34,558 bases of DNA from Burkholderiales bacterium (GCA_031270015.1 JAISYH010000018.1:78981-113538), one strand, 5' to 3'. Positions 9,863 through 21,166 are shown, counted from the first letter of the stretch. Translations and numbers: made by a program. The notes: generated by a model not told the origin, from the sequence alone.

Positions 9863-11452
9863 TTAAGATAATATTTCATAACCGGGAAGAGTCAGGAAAT
9901 CAACTAACTCATCCGCGGTTGTGATTTTTTTCATGAGTTGCGCGGCGTCGATGAACCGCCCATTAGTAAAACGAGTTTCTCCGACTTCGCTGCGTATCAC
10001 CATCAATTCTTCTTGTAAAAAAGTATCGAATAATTCTTTGGTCACTGCTTTGCCGTTGCTCAAACATTTTTGGTGGCGAATCCATTGCCAAATCGACGCA
10101 CGGGAAATTTCTGCCGTTGCCGCATCCTCCATCAAGTTATAAATCGGTACGCAGCCGTTGCCAGAAATCCATGCTTCGATATATTGCAGCGCTATGCGAA
10201 TATTGGTACGCATACCTTCTTCGGTACGCTCGCCGTCACATGGCGCCAGCAGTTCTTGCGCGGTAATCGGCGCGTCGTTTTCGCGCAGCACGTCCAATTG
10301 ATTTTTGCGTGTACCCAAGGCTTGATCGAACACCGCCATCGCGGTATCGGCAAGCCCGGGATGCGCGACCCACGTGCCGTCGTGCCCATTGCTCGTTTCA
10401 AGTATTTTGTCGGCGCGGATTTTCTCTAACACTTTTTCATTGAGTTGCGTGTCTTTGCTCGGAATGAATGCCGCCATCCCGCCCATTGCGAACGCGCGAC
10501 GTTTATGGCAAGTTTTGATCAATAGGCGCGAATAGGCGTTCAGAAATGGTTTATCCATCGTCACGACTTGGCGGTCGGGGAGGACACGATCGTTATGATT
10601 TTTCAGTGTTTTGATATAGCTGAAAATATAATCCCAACGTCCACAATTCAGTCCCACGATATGATCGCGCAGCGCGTGCAGAATTTCGTGCATTTGGAAA
10701 ACGGCGGGTAACGTTTCGATCAACACGGTCGCTTTGATCGTGCCGCGCGGCAGCGTGTAACGGTCTTCCGCATAACAAAAGACATCGTTCCACCATGCCG
10801 CTTCCTGATACGATTGCAGCTTCGGCAAATAAAAGTATGGACCGCTTCCTTTATCGAGCAATTTTCTGTGGTTGTGATGAAAATACAGCGCGAAATCGAA
10901 CAAAGCCCCCGGGACGGGCGCGTTTTGCCACAGCACGTGTTTTTCTGGCAGATGCAATCCGCGCACCCGGCAAATCAACACCGCTGGGTTGGGTTTCAGA
11001 GCGTACTGTTTGCCTTCTTCGTTGGTGAATGAAATCGTGCCGGCTACCGCGTCGCGAAGATTGACTTGACCATCCACGACTTTGCGCCATTCCGGCGCAA
11101 GCGAATCCTCAAAATCCGCCATGAATACTTTGACGTTCGCGTTCAGCGCGTTGATGATCATTTTTCTTTCGACGGGTCCCGTGATTTCGACGCGGCGATC
11201 CATGAGATCATCTGGCACGCCGCGTATCGTCCAATCGCCGTTGCGGATACTTTCCGTTTCAGGAAGAAAATCAGGCAATGCGCCGCCGTCGATTTTTTTC
11301 TGCCACGCGACGCGCGCTTGCAATAATGCGTTGCGCCGCAGCGTAAATTGTTCGACCAGCTCTGATAAAAACGCTTTGGCTTCTTCTGTCAAAATTTCAT
11401 GCTCAGTCGCTTTGAAGGGTTCGGTGAACGTCAGTTCGATATTTTGCTGCAT
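9863..11452 (-). CDS. aceB: Malate synthase A
   Basis: AceB condenses glyoxylate with acetyl-CoA to malate, completing the glyoxylate shunt started by AceA. The 529 residues fit the short A-type enzyme rather than the ~720-residue GlcB type. Landmarks are MADFEDSLAPEWRKVVDGQVNL, VLIETLPAVFQMHEILHAL, NCGRWDYIFSYIKTL, MGGMAAFIPS and DGTWVAHPGL. AAGGAGA lies 7 bases before the ATG at 11452. It is the first gene of the aceB-aceA(-aceK-panE) set, the enterobacterial order. No IclR-type regulator gene is visible nearby, so control must come from elsewhere. Confidence 0.98.
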   Translation of the reverse strand: MQQNIELTFTEPFKATEHEILTEEAKAFLSELVEQFTLRRNALLQARVAWQKKIDGGALPDFLPETESIRNGDWTIRGVPDDLMDRRVEITGPVERKMIINALNANVKVFMADFEDSLAPEWRKVVDGQVNLRDAVAGTISFTNEEGKQYALKPNPAVLICRVRGLHLPEKHVLWQNAPVPGALFDFALYFHHNHRKLLDKGSGPYFYLPKLQSYQEAAWWNDVFCYAEDRYTLPRGTIKATVLIETLPAVFQMHEILHALRDHIVGLNCGRWDYIFSYIKTLKNHNDRVLPDRQVVTMDKPFLNAYSRLLIKTCHKRRAFAMGGMAAFIPSKDTQLNEKVLEKIRADKILETSNGHDGTWVAHPGLADTAMAVFDQALGTRKNQLDVLRENDAPITAQELLAPCDGERTEEGMRTNIRIALQYIEAWISGNGCVPIYNLMEDAATAEISRASIWQWIRHQKCLSNGKAVTKELFDTFLQEELMVIRSEVGETRFTNGRFIDAAQLMKKITTADELVDFLTLPGYEILS

Positions 11453-11814
11453 ATAAATCTCTCCTTACACGAGGTCATTCATTCGCGCAGATCTTTGGAT
11501 TGATCGCCGATATATCAGTAGTTTTGCTGCGGGTGCAACTCGAAAGAAACGTCACTGGCGTCGTACACTTCGTGAACGTCAAGAATAGAGACCTAAACCG
11601 GATGAGGCATGAGCGGACTCTGAGACAGATTGTGTCTTGCAAATAAGATCATAAGCCAAAAGAAAAAAAACAAAAACCGCGAGGCAAGCAAGGGTATTGA
11701 CGGGCAAACCACCTTGTTTCGTAACAGGCGTTTGAATCGAAAAAAGGCGTAATAAAGCGGACGCGCACATCCGTCCGAAAAGCTTCATTAGGAATATTGA
11801 TTGTGCCAAATACT
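11453..11814. other. Intergenic region upstream of aceB
   Basis: About 360 bases without a convincing gene. It should hold the aceB promoter and operator, but no strong -35/-10 pair was found; TTGCAC followed 18 bases later by TATATC on the minus strand (about 11520-11550) is weak. A 76-codon minus-strand frame (11579-11809) encodes one hydrophobic stretch (TLACLAVFVFFLLAYDLI) but has no ribosome site and no recognisable family. Confidence 0.5.
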
Positions 11815-11846
11815 AAAAAGGTCCTTGTTGATACAAGGACCTTTTT
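11815..11846 (-). terminator. Terminator downstream of ompW
   Basis: AAAAAGGTCCTTG (11815-11827) pairs perfectly with CAAGGACCTTTTT (11834-11846) across a 6-base loop. Runs of A and T at the two feet make it usable in both directions. It lies about 40 bases after the ompW stop on the minus strand. Confidence 0.88.
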
Positions 11847-11883
11847 AACTAAAGTGATCTGCAGAGAGAGGGAACGGCAGCGA

Positions 11884-12504
11884 TTAGAATCTGTAGCCGA
11901 TGGATGCGCCCCAAACCCATGGATCGATATGAGCTTTACCAATGTCAATGCCGTTGAGCTTGACATCAGAATCCATGTTGATCCAACGACCGTCGATTGT
12001 GGCGACCCAATTCTTGTTGAAGTTGATATCAACGCCAAAATGCGCGGCAACACCCCACGAATCGTCGATTTCCAATTTCGCGCCCGCGATGGAAGCTTTC
12101 TCTTTTTCGTTATAGATGAACGCGTAATTCAAACCAACGCCAACGAACGGAGAAACCGCTTTATCCGGCAGGAAGTGATATTGCACGCTGAGCGTCGGCG
12201 GCAATACGTCCACGCTGGCATGCTCGACGCCATTTAATTTGATTTCATTGCGGAAAGGCCAGGCACCTAAAAGTTCAACGCCGATATTCGGTGTGACCAT
12301 GTACTCAAGGGTGATCGACGGACGTGCGCTTGAACCGATATCCGTGTTGAGCGCGCCACCGAGCAGAGTGCCATTATCTGACTTCGGAACGACATTCGCT
12401 ATGCCAACTTTAACGACAAGTTTGGAATCTGTGTTTTGCGCTTGGGCCGTACCCGTAATGGCAAGTGCCACCGCTATCGATACTGCTGAAACCAGTACTT
12501 TCAT
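11884..12504 (-). CDS. ompW: Outer-membrane beta-barrel protein of the OmpW family
   Basis: The 206-residue product has a signal peptide (residues 1-22, cleavage after AQA) followed by an eight-stranded barrel of the OmpW type. Seen are DIGSSARPSITLEYMVTPNI, VDVLPPTLSVQYHFLP (the classical OmpW signature), SPFVGVGLNYAFIYNE, the strand WGVAAHFGVDINF and the closing WVWGASIGYRF with the terminal Phe used by the BAM machinery. OmpW proteins form narrow hydrophobic channels in the outer membrane and often respond to oxygen or iron state; regulation here cannot be read. The ATG at 12504 has GGAG upstream and the gene ends before its own terminator, so it is monocistronic. Confidence 0.93.
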   Translation of the reverse strand: MKVLVSAVSIAVALAITGTAQAQNTDSKLVVKVGIANVVPKSDNGTLLGGALNTDIGSSARPSITLEYMVTPNIGVELLGAWPFRNEIKLNGVEHASVDVLPPTLSVQYHFLPDKAVSPFVGVGLNYAFIYNEKEKASIAGAKLEIDDSWGVAAHFGVDINFNKNWVATIDGRWINMDSDVKLNGIDIGKAHIDPWVWGASIGYRF

Positions 12505-12687
12505 AATGAATTCTCCAGAGAGCTTTTTAAAGTAAAATGCGCTTTGCAGCGCGCCTTAAGGACAAACTATGTAACAAGGTATGTCTCAATGGGGACATTA
12601 GAACACATGATCATCGCCTCATGCAAATTTTTCGTTGGAAATTTTCAATGCCGAGAAAAGAATGTCGCATTAAAGATACAGCGCTTA

Positions 12688-13002
12688 TCAAAGCGTGTCA
12701 TGGTGATTTTTTGTGTCTATTTGTTCTTTCGCTCGATTCAATTGGGATAGCGTGATGATAGCGGCAGTTGAGACGACGATTCCGATGACCACGGCAGCGA
12801 TGAAACGCGCGATCAAACTGAAATCATCGGCTGCCGCCGCAAACGCGATACTGGCGACAATGCTCATCGAGATGGAAAATTTCTTGCGCGCCAATGCGGA
12901 TTTGATCGCGCAAAACGATACGATACTGATGAATGCGCCGACCAGAGAGAAGAATGCGACAAAAACTACAGGCATGACGACATGCCATAAAGAAAAAGAC
13001 AT
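12688..13002 (-). CDS. Small membrane protein of unknown function
   Basis: A 104-residue protein starts at ATG 13002, with TGGAG 5 bases before the ATG. Three hydrophobic segments are visible: about residues 5-34 (LWHVVMPVVFVAFFSLVGAF), 45-60 and 66-92 (IARFIAAVVIGIVVSTAAII). A short charged tail ends NRAKEQIDTKNHHDTL. An inner-membrane location is inferred. It starts 40 bases downstream of tgt on the same strand and may be the last gene of the queA-tgt transcript. In many proteobacteria yajC follows tgt, but this protein does not resemble YajC. I recognise no family. Confidence 0.6.
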   Translation of the reverse strand: MSFSLWHVVMPVVFVAFFSLVGAFISIVSFCAIKSALARKKFSISMSIVASIAFAAAADDFSLIARFIAAVVIGIVVSTAAIITLSQLNRAKEQIDTKNHHDTL

Positions 13003-13042
13003 AAAAACTCCACTTGACAGGTTGGTCAATCATAGCATCGGT

Positions 13043-15210
<2,168 letters not shown>

Positions 15211-15268
15211 GGGAATCGAAGTCACTCGTTGAAAATAGGAAGTGTGAAGAACCGCATTGTATCTCACT

Positions 15269-16036
15269 ATGAACGACCAACAAATGCTCCGCTATAGTCG
15301 CCATCTTCTGCTGCCGCAAGCCGGTCATGAAGCGCAGGAACGTTGGTTGGCGGCGCACGTGATTATCATTGGTATCGGCGGACTGGGTTCGCCGGCGGCG
15401 CAATACCTCGCTTCCGCTGGTGTCGGCAAGCTGACGCTATGTGATCATGACGTAGTGGAACTCACGAATTTGCAACGGCAAACGCTTTACGCTGTTGCCG
15501 ATATCGGCAAACGGAAAGTCGAAGCGGCGCGTGAACGCCTGCTGGCGATCAATTCCGAAATCGATATTCAAACACGCGATGAAAAACTGACGTTATCGAC
15601 CCTGATGGCGTTAGCGCAAGGCGCAAGCGTGATCCTCGATTGCAGCGACAATTTCGAAACGCGACACGCTGTCAACCGCGCTTGCGTCGCCGCCCGCGTG
15701 CCATTGATCTCCGGCGCGGCGATTCGTTTTGATGGGCAGATCACGGTATTCGATAATCGCGACGCGGCGTCGCCTTGTTACCATTGTCTGTTTGCCGAAA
15801 ATGAAGCCATTGAAAATGTCCGCTGCGCGACGATGGGTGTGTTCGCGCCGTTGGTGGGCATGATCGGCGCCATGCAAGCCGGTGAAGCGCTGAAGCTCAT
15901 CGCCGGAATCGGCGAAACGCTTGCTAATCGCCTGCTCGTATTGAACGCGCTTTCGATGCAATGGCAAACGATCCGAATCAAAAAAAATCCCGATTGCTTG
16001 GTGTGCGCTGCTCAGAAGACGGGGAGAGTAGAATAA
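15269..16036 (+). CDS. moeB: MoeB/ThiF/HesA-family sulfur-carrier adenylyltransferase
   Basis: The 255-residue E1-like enzyme activates the C-terminal Gly-Gly of a small ubiquitin-like sulfur carrier (MoaD or ThiS) by adenylation. The nucleotide loop GIGGLGSPAAQYLASAG (about residues 35-51), DHDVVELTNLQRQ with the catalytic Arg, DIGKRKVEAA and LDCSDNFETRHAVN are present. So are the two zinc pairs, SPCYHC and CLVC. There is no C-terminal rhodanese domain. MoeB (molybdopterin) and ThiF (thiamine) cannot be separated confidently by sequence alone and no partner gene is in the window; the length fits MoeB or HesA equally. The ATG at 15269 begins the usual MNDQQMLRYSRHLLLP. Confidence 0.85.
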   Translation: MNDQQMLRYSRHLLLPQAGHEAQERWLAAHVIIIGIGGLGSPAAQYLASAGVGKLTLCDHDVVELTNLQRQTLYAVADIGKRKVEAARERLLAINSEIDIQTRDEKLTLSTLMALAQGASVILDCSDNFETRHAVNRACVAARVPLISGAAIRFDGQITVFDNRDAASPCYHCLFAENEAIENVRCATMGVFAPLVGMIGAMQAGEALKLIAGIGETLANRLLVLNALSMQWQTIRIKKNPDCLVCAAQKTGRVE

Positions 16037-16141
16037 ATCCCGCAAGAACGAAATAGGCATAACCGGCGGGCGGAGCAAAACGGAACCACTGGACGGTGAC
16101 GTAAAATCAATAAAACATAAGACCTTGCCAAGGCGTAAAAA

Positions 16142-16376
16142 TTCAGGCTTGATCTCGACTCATTCCACTTGATGTCAAACGATATTAAGCATATTCGCAT
16201 CAAAGCGCGGCATCCACAAACGAACAATATCTGCGAGCGCTTCCACAAGACGATCTGACAACGAGTTTTATCAACTCGCATTCCACAAGGGATGGTATGC
16301 CTTACTTGAAACGTTACAAGTGGATTTATATGCTTGAATTGATGATTACAACGGAGAATGTACGCATCAATAATAA
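16142..16376 (+). pseudogene. Remnant of an IS481-like (rve) transposase
   Basis: Two frames read together give the C-terminal end of an integrase-core transposase. From 16142 one frame reads to NDIKHIRIKARHPQTN then NICERFHKTI and hits TGA at 16256. Shifted by one base, the next frame reads DNEFYQLAFHKGWYALLETLQ then VDLYA, a TGA, and IDDYNGECTHQ. The 'HPQTNGICERFHKT...NEFYQ.AFRKK.Y' string is the signature end of IS481/IS3-type DDE transposases. At least one frameshift and one in-frame stop (TGA in place of a Trp-like position) make it dead. Nothing upstream of 16142 is recognisable, so only the 3' quarter remains. A terminal-repeat-like sequence may lie near 16455-16480 (AATTAACCTGACATCTGTCA), but its mate is missing. 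Confidence 0.75.
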
Positions 16377-16379
16377 ATA

Positions 16380-16838
16380 ATGTGTCGCGAGCGCACGCTT
16401 CTATAACTCCGATTGCGGGAAAGGATGGTTAGAATGAAAAAGTTCAGCGCTTGAATTAACCTGACATCTGTCAAACAGTCTCTTTAAAACAAAGAAGTTG
16501 TTAGATCAAGTCTAAACCTCCACGATTGATTCTGTCTTCTGCTCTCTGAACTTAACTGAACGTGTTTTATAAATTGTGACGGATCATCAACGAAATAACA
16601 CGCTATTCTTTCCATTTGGGTCAAATCACGAAATATGGTAACCAATTAATAAATTTTGTATGTATTATTAAGTTTTTATCTTAATTTTGAACTATGTTAA
16701 ATATCGATAAGTTAATGTTTTATGTTATTCCAAGTGACAACAACGGACACATTTAGAGCTATCAAGAGTATAATACTTGTCGTCTGCTTTACAGCGGGTT
16801 TTCTACCGAAGATAAAGAAAATCCAGATTGTTTAAACA
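16380..16838. other. AT-rich intergenic region before the DUF11 gene
   Basis: About 460 bases with no gene. The 16600-16740 part is markedly A/T-rich compared with the neighbours. It presumably carries the promoter of the DUF11 surface-protein gene, and its left part probably still belongs to the decayed insertion sequence. No tRNA, CRISPR or strong hairpin was found. Confidence 0.5.
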
Positions 16839-19800
16839 ATGTTTACCCTTAATTATGAACATATAGATAATATTATGATACGTTATTTTTGTTTTCTCTT
16901 CAGTTTGTGCCACGTTATTCGTAGAAGGCGCACAAAGCCAAGCCGTCGAAATCATTTTATTTTTTCCTGCTTTTTAACGGGGTGCGGATTATTGCTCTCG
17001 GGCGTGGCGTTCGCGCAATCCGCCGATTTGTCGATTAATCATACTTTTAACCCTCAGAACGCGCCTTCGGGTACGCAATTTACCAGTACTTTTGTTGTGC
17101 ACAACACAGGTCCCGACGCAGCAACTAATGTGGTGTTGACTAACAATCTTCCTGTACAGGTTCCTTTGGTTAGTGGCGTCGCCTCTTTTTTCTCATATCC
17201 TGCCGAATGTAGTTTAACGAATACAACACTTACTTGTAATCTTGGTAATATAAATCCCAACGACAATAAAACGATCATCATCGTTTACACGCTTGGAGGC
17301 AGTATCGGCGTCTGGAACAATAATGGCGTCGTATCTTCCGATACATTCGACCCCCTGCTCGTGAACAATAGCGCGCCAAAGTCCGTCACAACGACGAATT
17401 CCTCCAATCTTGAGTTAACCGCTACGCCTCTTGGTGGTTCTCTGATCGCCGGAGACACTTTTCAATATTCGCTGCGAGTCGAGAATCTCGGTCCCAGTCC
17501 GGTTCCTTCCGAGGCGGCAATCGTGATTCAATATACCGTTCCAACAAATATCCGCGTGACTGGCGCGTCAAGTGGATGGAGTTGCAGTCCAGGTACTGGT
17601 GATGCGGGCACTGTGATGGGATGCAGAAGTTCCGGGTCTTTGGCGGTCAACGGCACAAAAAATCTTACACTCAATGCGGTTGCTATGGGCGCGCTTTCTA
17701 GCGCTGTCGATACTAGCTTTACCCTTAGCGCTGTGATGCCCGATAGTTCGATACTGCCCGATCCCAACACTTCTAATAACAATGCGATTATTACTGTCGA
17801 AATTACCGCAGGTTCTGATGTTAGTGTCGGTAAAACTGTCGTCATTTCGAACGAAGAATTGGTTTATACGCTAACACCGCGCTTCAATGGCGGAGATTCT
17901 TTATCCAATGAGCCGATCACCATTACGGATACTTATAATCCCGCGGAATTTACTTTTGTCGAGTGGATTTCCGACCCGTCACTGGACGGCTGGACTTGCA
18001 CCACGCCTTCTCCGACAGGGGTGGCAATGGAATTCTCGTGTACGCGCGCTGGCTACAGCGGCGATAATTTCACCAATATGCCGTCGATTAAATTCAAGGC
18101 GGCGATACCGGTGCCATCTGCGTTATTTGCGACGAATATCGCCGAGATCAGATTGAGTGGACGGCAAGACCCGCTTTCGGGAAATAATTCATCCTCCGTA
18201 ATGGTCAATACCAGCGGCTTGACCGATATGACGACATTCAAGAGCGTTTCTTTTACGCCAGTTGTCGTCGGACAAGACTTCCAATACACGGTTTTTGTCA
18301 GAAATCTCGGACCATGGGACGTTTTAAGCGGGCAGACGATTACAGTGACGGACACCTTGCCGGATCAGGTCGTCATTACTGATGATCCCAGCGGATCTGA
18401 CTGGACCTGTACCGTTTCTAATAATGGCGGCACGATAGGAAGCAATGATTATCCGGTGACTAGCGCCACCGCCAACCCTGTCATCATTAGCTGCGACTAC
18501 ATAGACGGACTTGCCAGCGGTTCGTCCAGCTCTCTAATCACGATCCCCGCTCAAATAGCTGCGGAAGGCGAAATCGATAATACCGCTTGCGTTTCTCTCG
18601 CGCCCAAAGGCGGCAATCCCCGATGGCGTGAAGAGCTCGATACCTCGAACGATTGTTCCATTCTAACTGAATCGAATATCAGCGCGACGATAAAAAAGGC
18701 CGATCTTAAAATCGCTAAAACAGCAAACCCCGATCCCGTTGATGCTGGCGAGCAACTTACTTACACACTGACGGTCATCAATACCGGGCCTGATGAAGCC
18801 ACCGATATTACACTTACCGATGCTTTAGGGTCGTTGGCGCCTACGGGAGGATTGCAACAAGTCACGATTGAAACAGTTCCGAGCGGTGGCGGCGCGTGTA
18901 CAGTGGATGGCAACGCGACACCCAATTTTCCAATGAACGGCATAGCGCATCTTCTGATTTGCGATTTCCCGTCACTGCAAAAGGACGAACAGGCAGTAGT
19001 CAAAGTTGTCGTGTTGCCGACTATCGCGGTATCTGGTCCCCGCAGCAATACGGCAACAGTGTACTCGTCCAAAATTGGCGATCCTCATCGAGACGACAAC
19101 GAGATCACGATGGAAAGCCAAGTTGATGAAGTTTATGATTTGACAGTAAGCGCTTGGGCAACGAGTGCGGGCGTCAGCCCGGCAACGCAAGCGCCGGCTA
19201 ATTCCGTGATTCTCTTTACGACTCGCGTTTCGAGCATCGGTCCATCGACAGCGCCGACGGCGAAAGTTATCATTACCCTGCCGAGCAATGCCGCGTTCAT
19301 TCAGTTGAATAGTGTCGGCGGCGCAACTTGTACATCGGTTCCCGATCCTCTATCCGGTACGACAGGCGGCGTTTTGACTTGCGAATGGGCGGGCGGAATT
19401 CCTTCCAACGCTTATCGTGATATTTCCTATCAGGTCATGGCGCCCAATACAGTGGGCAGCAATATCGTCAGCGTCGCCGAAGTCGGTCTCATTGACCCGG
19501 GCGCGCACGATCCCGAATCGAATCTAACAAACAATAATGCTTCGGCGCAAGTTACCATCACACCTGCCAAAGCGGACATTCAGGCTTCTATCGCCGATGC
19601 GCCCGACCCCATTTTTCTTGGCGAGTTGACAACTTATACCATCTATGTTTACAACAATGGACCGTCGCTCGCTACCGACGTGACGCTGACTTCCGCCTTT
19701 GATTCGCCGACCGGTCTTTTCAGCTATCAAGGCGCGTTGACTGTGGATCAGGGCGGCGACTGTATTGAGCCGGCGATAGGTACTGTCGATGGTTATCTGA

Positions 19801-20489
19801 CTTGTACTTGGTCCTCGTTGAGAGCTGGAGAGAGGGCGATTATCACCTATACCATGCACGCCGACGCCATCGTTCTTCCCAACCTTACCGGAATCAACAC
19901 GACCTCCGTGTTCGCGTCGGCAACAGAGGAAGACGACTATCCGGGCAACGATACCGACGAGGAAAACACGACGGCTATCCGTCAAGGTTTGGGCATCAAT
20001 GGCGCTGATCTTGGCATCACCAAAACTGCTTCGAAGAACAATGTCGCGCGCGATGAACAATTCAGCTATACCCTCATGGTTCACAACTACGGTCCGAATG
20101 ATGTAACACCTGCGCAAGGCGCGCAGATCGTCGATATTTTGCCGGACGGCGTTTTGCTGGCATCCATTCCTGATGATTGTAGTTATGTCGATGCTTCGCG
20201 TACACTGACCTGTCTGATCGGCGCATTGGCGAATGGCGACGATCATGTCGTCACAGTGTTCGTCAAAGTTGGCAACATTAACCAGAGCAGGGTTCTGGTC
20301 AATACGGTAACCGTAGATATGCCCGACGACCTTGATCTGAATAACAACGATGCTGCGGTAACTGTCTATCTTTCCGCGACGGCGATTCCGGCGATGTCGA
20401 TGTGGGGATTGATATTCCTCTCCTTACTTTTGGTGTTGAGCGGAATATGGCAGTTCAAAACTTCTCAGCGTCTCAATAAAAATGATTGA
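16839..20489 (+). CDS. Secreted DUF11-repeat surface protein with IPTL-CTERM-like sorting signal
   Basis: The 1216-residue protein has a basic N-region (VIRRRRTKPSRR) and a hydrophobic signal (FIFSCFLTGCGLLLSG, cleavage near AFAQS, residue ~60). About eight tandem DUF11 domains follow, each opening with a variant of ADLxIxKT and containing 'YTLTVxNxGPxxAT' and 'LTDTLPxG'. Openings are at about 17022 (ADLSINH), SNLELTA, SDVSVGK, TDMTTFK, ADLKIAKTANPDPVDAGE, YDLTVSA, ADIQASI and ADLGITKTASKNN. Paired cysteines recur near the end of most repeats. The C-terminus IPAMSMWG (from residue 1183), a ~14-residue hydrophobic segment and a basic tail form an IPTLxxWG-CTERM-like tripartite sorting signal. 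Surface or exopolymer attachment is inferred. The start is uncertain (16839 or ATG 16875); neither has a good ribosome site. Confidence 0.88.
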   Translation: MFTLNYEHIDNIMIRYFCFLFSLCHVIRRRRTKPSRRNHFIFSCFLTGCGLLLSGVAFAQSADLSINHTFNPQNAPSGTQFTSTFVVHNTGPDAATNVVLTNNLPVQVPLVSGVASFFSYPAECSLTNTTLTCNLGNINPNDNKTIIIVYTLGGSIGVWNNNGVVSSDTFDPLLVNNSAPKSVTTTNSSNLELTATPLGGSLIAGDTFQYSLRVENLGPSPVPSEAAIVIQYTVPTNIRVTGASSGWSCSPGTGDAGTVMGCRSSGSLAVNGTKNLTLNAVAMGALSSAVDTSFTLSAVMPDSSILPDPNTSNNNAIITVEITAGSDVSVGKTVVISNEELVYTLTPRFNGGDSLSNEPITITDTYNPAEFTFVEWISDPSLDGWTCTTPSPTGVAMEFSCTRAGYSGDNFTNMPSIKFKAAIPVPSALFATNIAEIRLSGRQDPLSGNNSSSVMVNTSGLTDMTTFKSVSFTPVVVGQDFQYTVFVRNLGPWDVLSGQTITVTDTLPDQVVITDDPSGSDWTCTVSNNGGTIGSNDYPVTSATANPVIISCDYIDGLASGSSSSLITIPAQIAAEGEIDNTACVSLAPKGGNPRWREELDTSNDCSILTESNISATIKKADLKIAKTANPDPVDAGEQLTYTLTVINTGPDEATDITLTDALGSLAPTGGLQQVTIETVPSGGGACTVDGNATPNFPMNGIAHLLICDFPSLQKDEQAVVKVVVLPTIAVSGPRSNTATVYSSKIGDPHRDDNEITMESQVDEVYDLTVSAWATSAGVSPATQAPANSVILFTTRVSSIGPSTAPTAKVIITLPSNAAFIQLNSVGGATCTSVPDPLSGTTGGVLTCEWAGGIPSNAYRDISYQVMAPNTVGSNIVSVAEVGLIDPGAHDPESNLTNNNASAQVTITPAKADIQASIADAPDPIFLGELTTYTIYVYNNGPSLATDVTLTSAFDSPTGLFSYQGALTVDQGGDCIEPAIGTVDGYLTCTWSSLRAGERAIITYTMHADAIVLPNLTGINTTSVFASATEEDDYPGNDTDEENTTAIRQGLGINGADLGITKTASKNNVARDEQFSYTLMVHNYGPNDVTPAQGAQIVDILPDGVLLASIPDDCSYVDASRTLTCLIGALANGDDHVVTVFVKVGNINQSRVLVNTVTVDMPDDLDLNNNDAAVTVYLSATAIPAMSMWGLIFLSLLLVLSGIWQFKTSQRLNKND

Positions 20490-20620
20490 CCTAACACAAG
20501 CGCGCACTCACCGTCATGGATAACCGGATGTTTATAGGCGAGGTCGAGATAATTGCTATGCCATCAAGGCAGCGAGTTATCATGCCTTTTGGAGAAATGA
20601 AATCTACATTTCGTGAAATA

Positions 20621-20629
20621 TGATATAAT
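20621..20629 (+). promoter_or_regulatory. Extended -10 promoter of the PepSY-like gene
   Basis: TGATATAAT is a perfect extended -10 (TGnTATAAT), with no convincing -35, as is usual for this class. It predicts a start near 20636, only about 18 bases before the ATG, with AGGAGAT in between. The short spacing makes a very short leader. Confidence 0.55.
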
Positions 20630-20653
20630 ACTTTATATCAGGAGATATCAATT

Positions 20654-21166
20654 ATGAAGCGAATCACTGTATCGACCGTATTGGTGTTCTGCGTTTTTTT
20701 CGCGCAAATAGGGATGACGCAACCAACAGTCTCAACCCAATATGCCAATGAAACCATCGCGCAAATGATCCAACAACACAAAATGACGCATTCCCGCGAT
20801 GTGCTTCCGCCTGCCGAACTCCAGCAAAAATTTAAGTCCGATTTCGCGGGCGCTTATGATGTGGAATGGGAAACGTCGGGAGATATTTATGAAGTCGAGT
20901 TTGATATAAGATTTAAAGATTACAAAGGCTATTACGACAAAAAAGGCGATCTTTTGATGTACACTCAGGAAATCCGTGGATCGGGGCTTCCCGCAATCGT
21001 TAAAAACGCTGCCACAAGTAAATATCCTGGATATCGTTTTGAAGATTTGAAAAAAATACAAAGAGGTTCGGAGATTTTCTACAAAATGGAAATGGAACGT
21101 GGTGATACGGAAATAGAGTTGTTGATGAAAAGCGACGGCACGATCATCAACGAAAAACTCGATTGA
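20654..21166 (+). CDS. Secreted PepSY-like protein
   Basis: The product is 170 residues. A signal peptide (MKRITVSTVLVFCVFFAQIGMTQ, cleavage about residue 22) precedes an alpha/beta region. Two similar modules are visible. The first is VLPPAELQQKFKSDFAGAYDVEWE..YEVEFDIRFKDYKGYYDKKGDLL; the second is LPAIVKNAATSKYPGYRFEDLKKIQRGSEIFYKMEMERGDTEIELLMKSDGTII. This 'x-K-x-F-P-x-A...Y-x-V-x-F...G-x-x-x-Y-x-x-x-G-x-L' pattern is that of PepSY-like periplasmic proteins, best known from Bacteroidetes. Function is unknown; PepSY domains often act as inhibitors or chaperones of secreted enzymes. AGGAGAT supports the ATG at 20654. The gene follows the DUF11 surface-protein gene but has its own promoter. 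Confidence 0.7.
   Translation: MKRITVSTVLVFCVFFAQIGMTQPTVSTQYANETIAQMIQQHKMTHSRDVLPPAELQQKFKSDFAGAYDVEWETSGDIYEVEFDIRFKDYKGYYDKKGDLLMYTQEIRGSGLPAIVKNAATSKYPGYRFEDLKKIQRGSEIFYKMEMERGDTEIELLMKSDGTIINEKLD

Noticed and set aside
11579-11809. 76-codon minus-strand frame with one hydrophobic stretch
   Set aside because: No ribosome site, no recognisable family, odd composition; treated as intergenic.
12537-12755. 72-codon plus-strand frame
   Set aside because: No ribosome site; runs antisense into the end of the small membrane-protein gene and lacks motifs.
16012-16281. 89-codon minus-strand frame
   Set aside because: Antisense to the moeB end and to the IS481-like remnant; the plus-strand reading has recognisable transposase motifs.
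19524-20246. 240-codon minus-strand frame
   Set aside because: Antisense to the last DUF11 repeats; no motifs.
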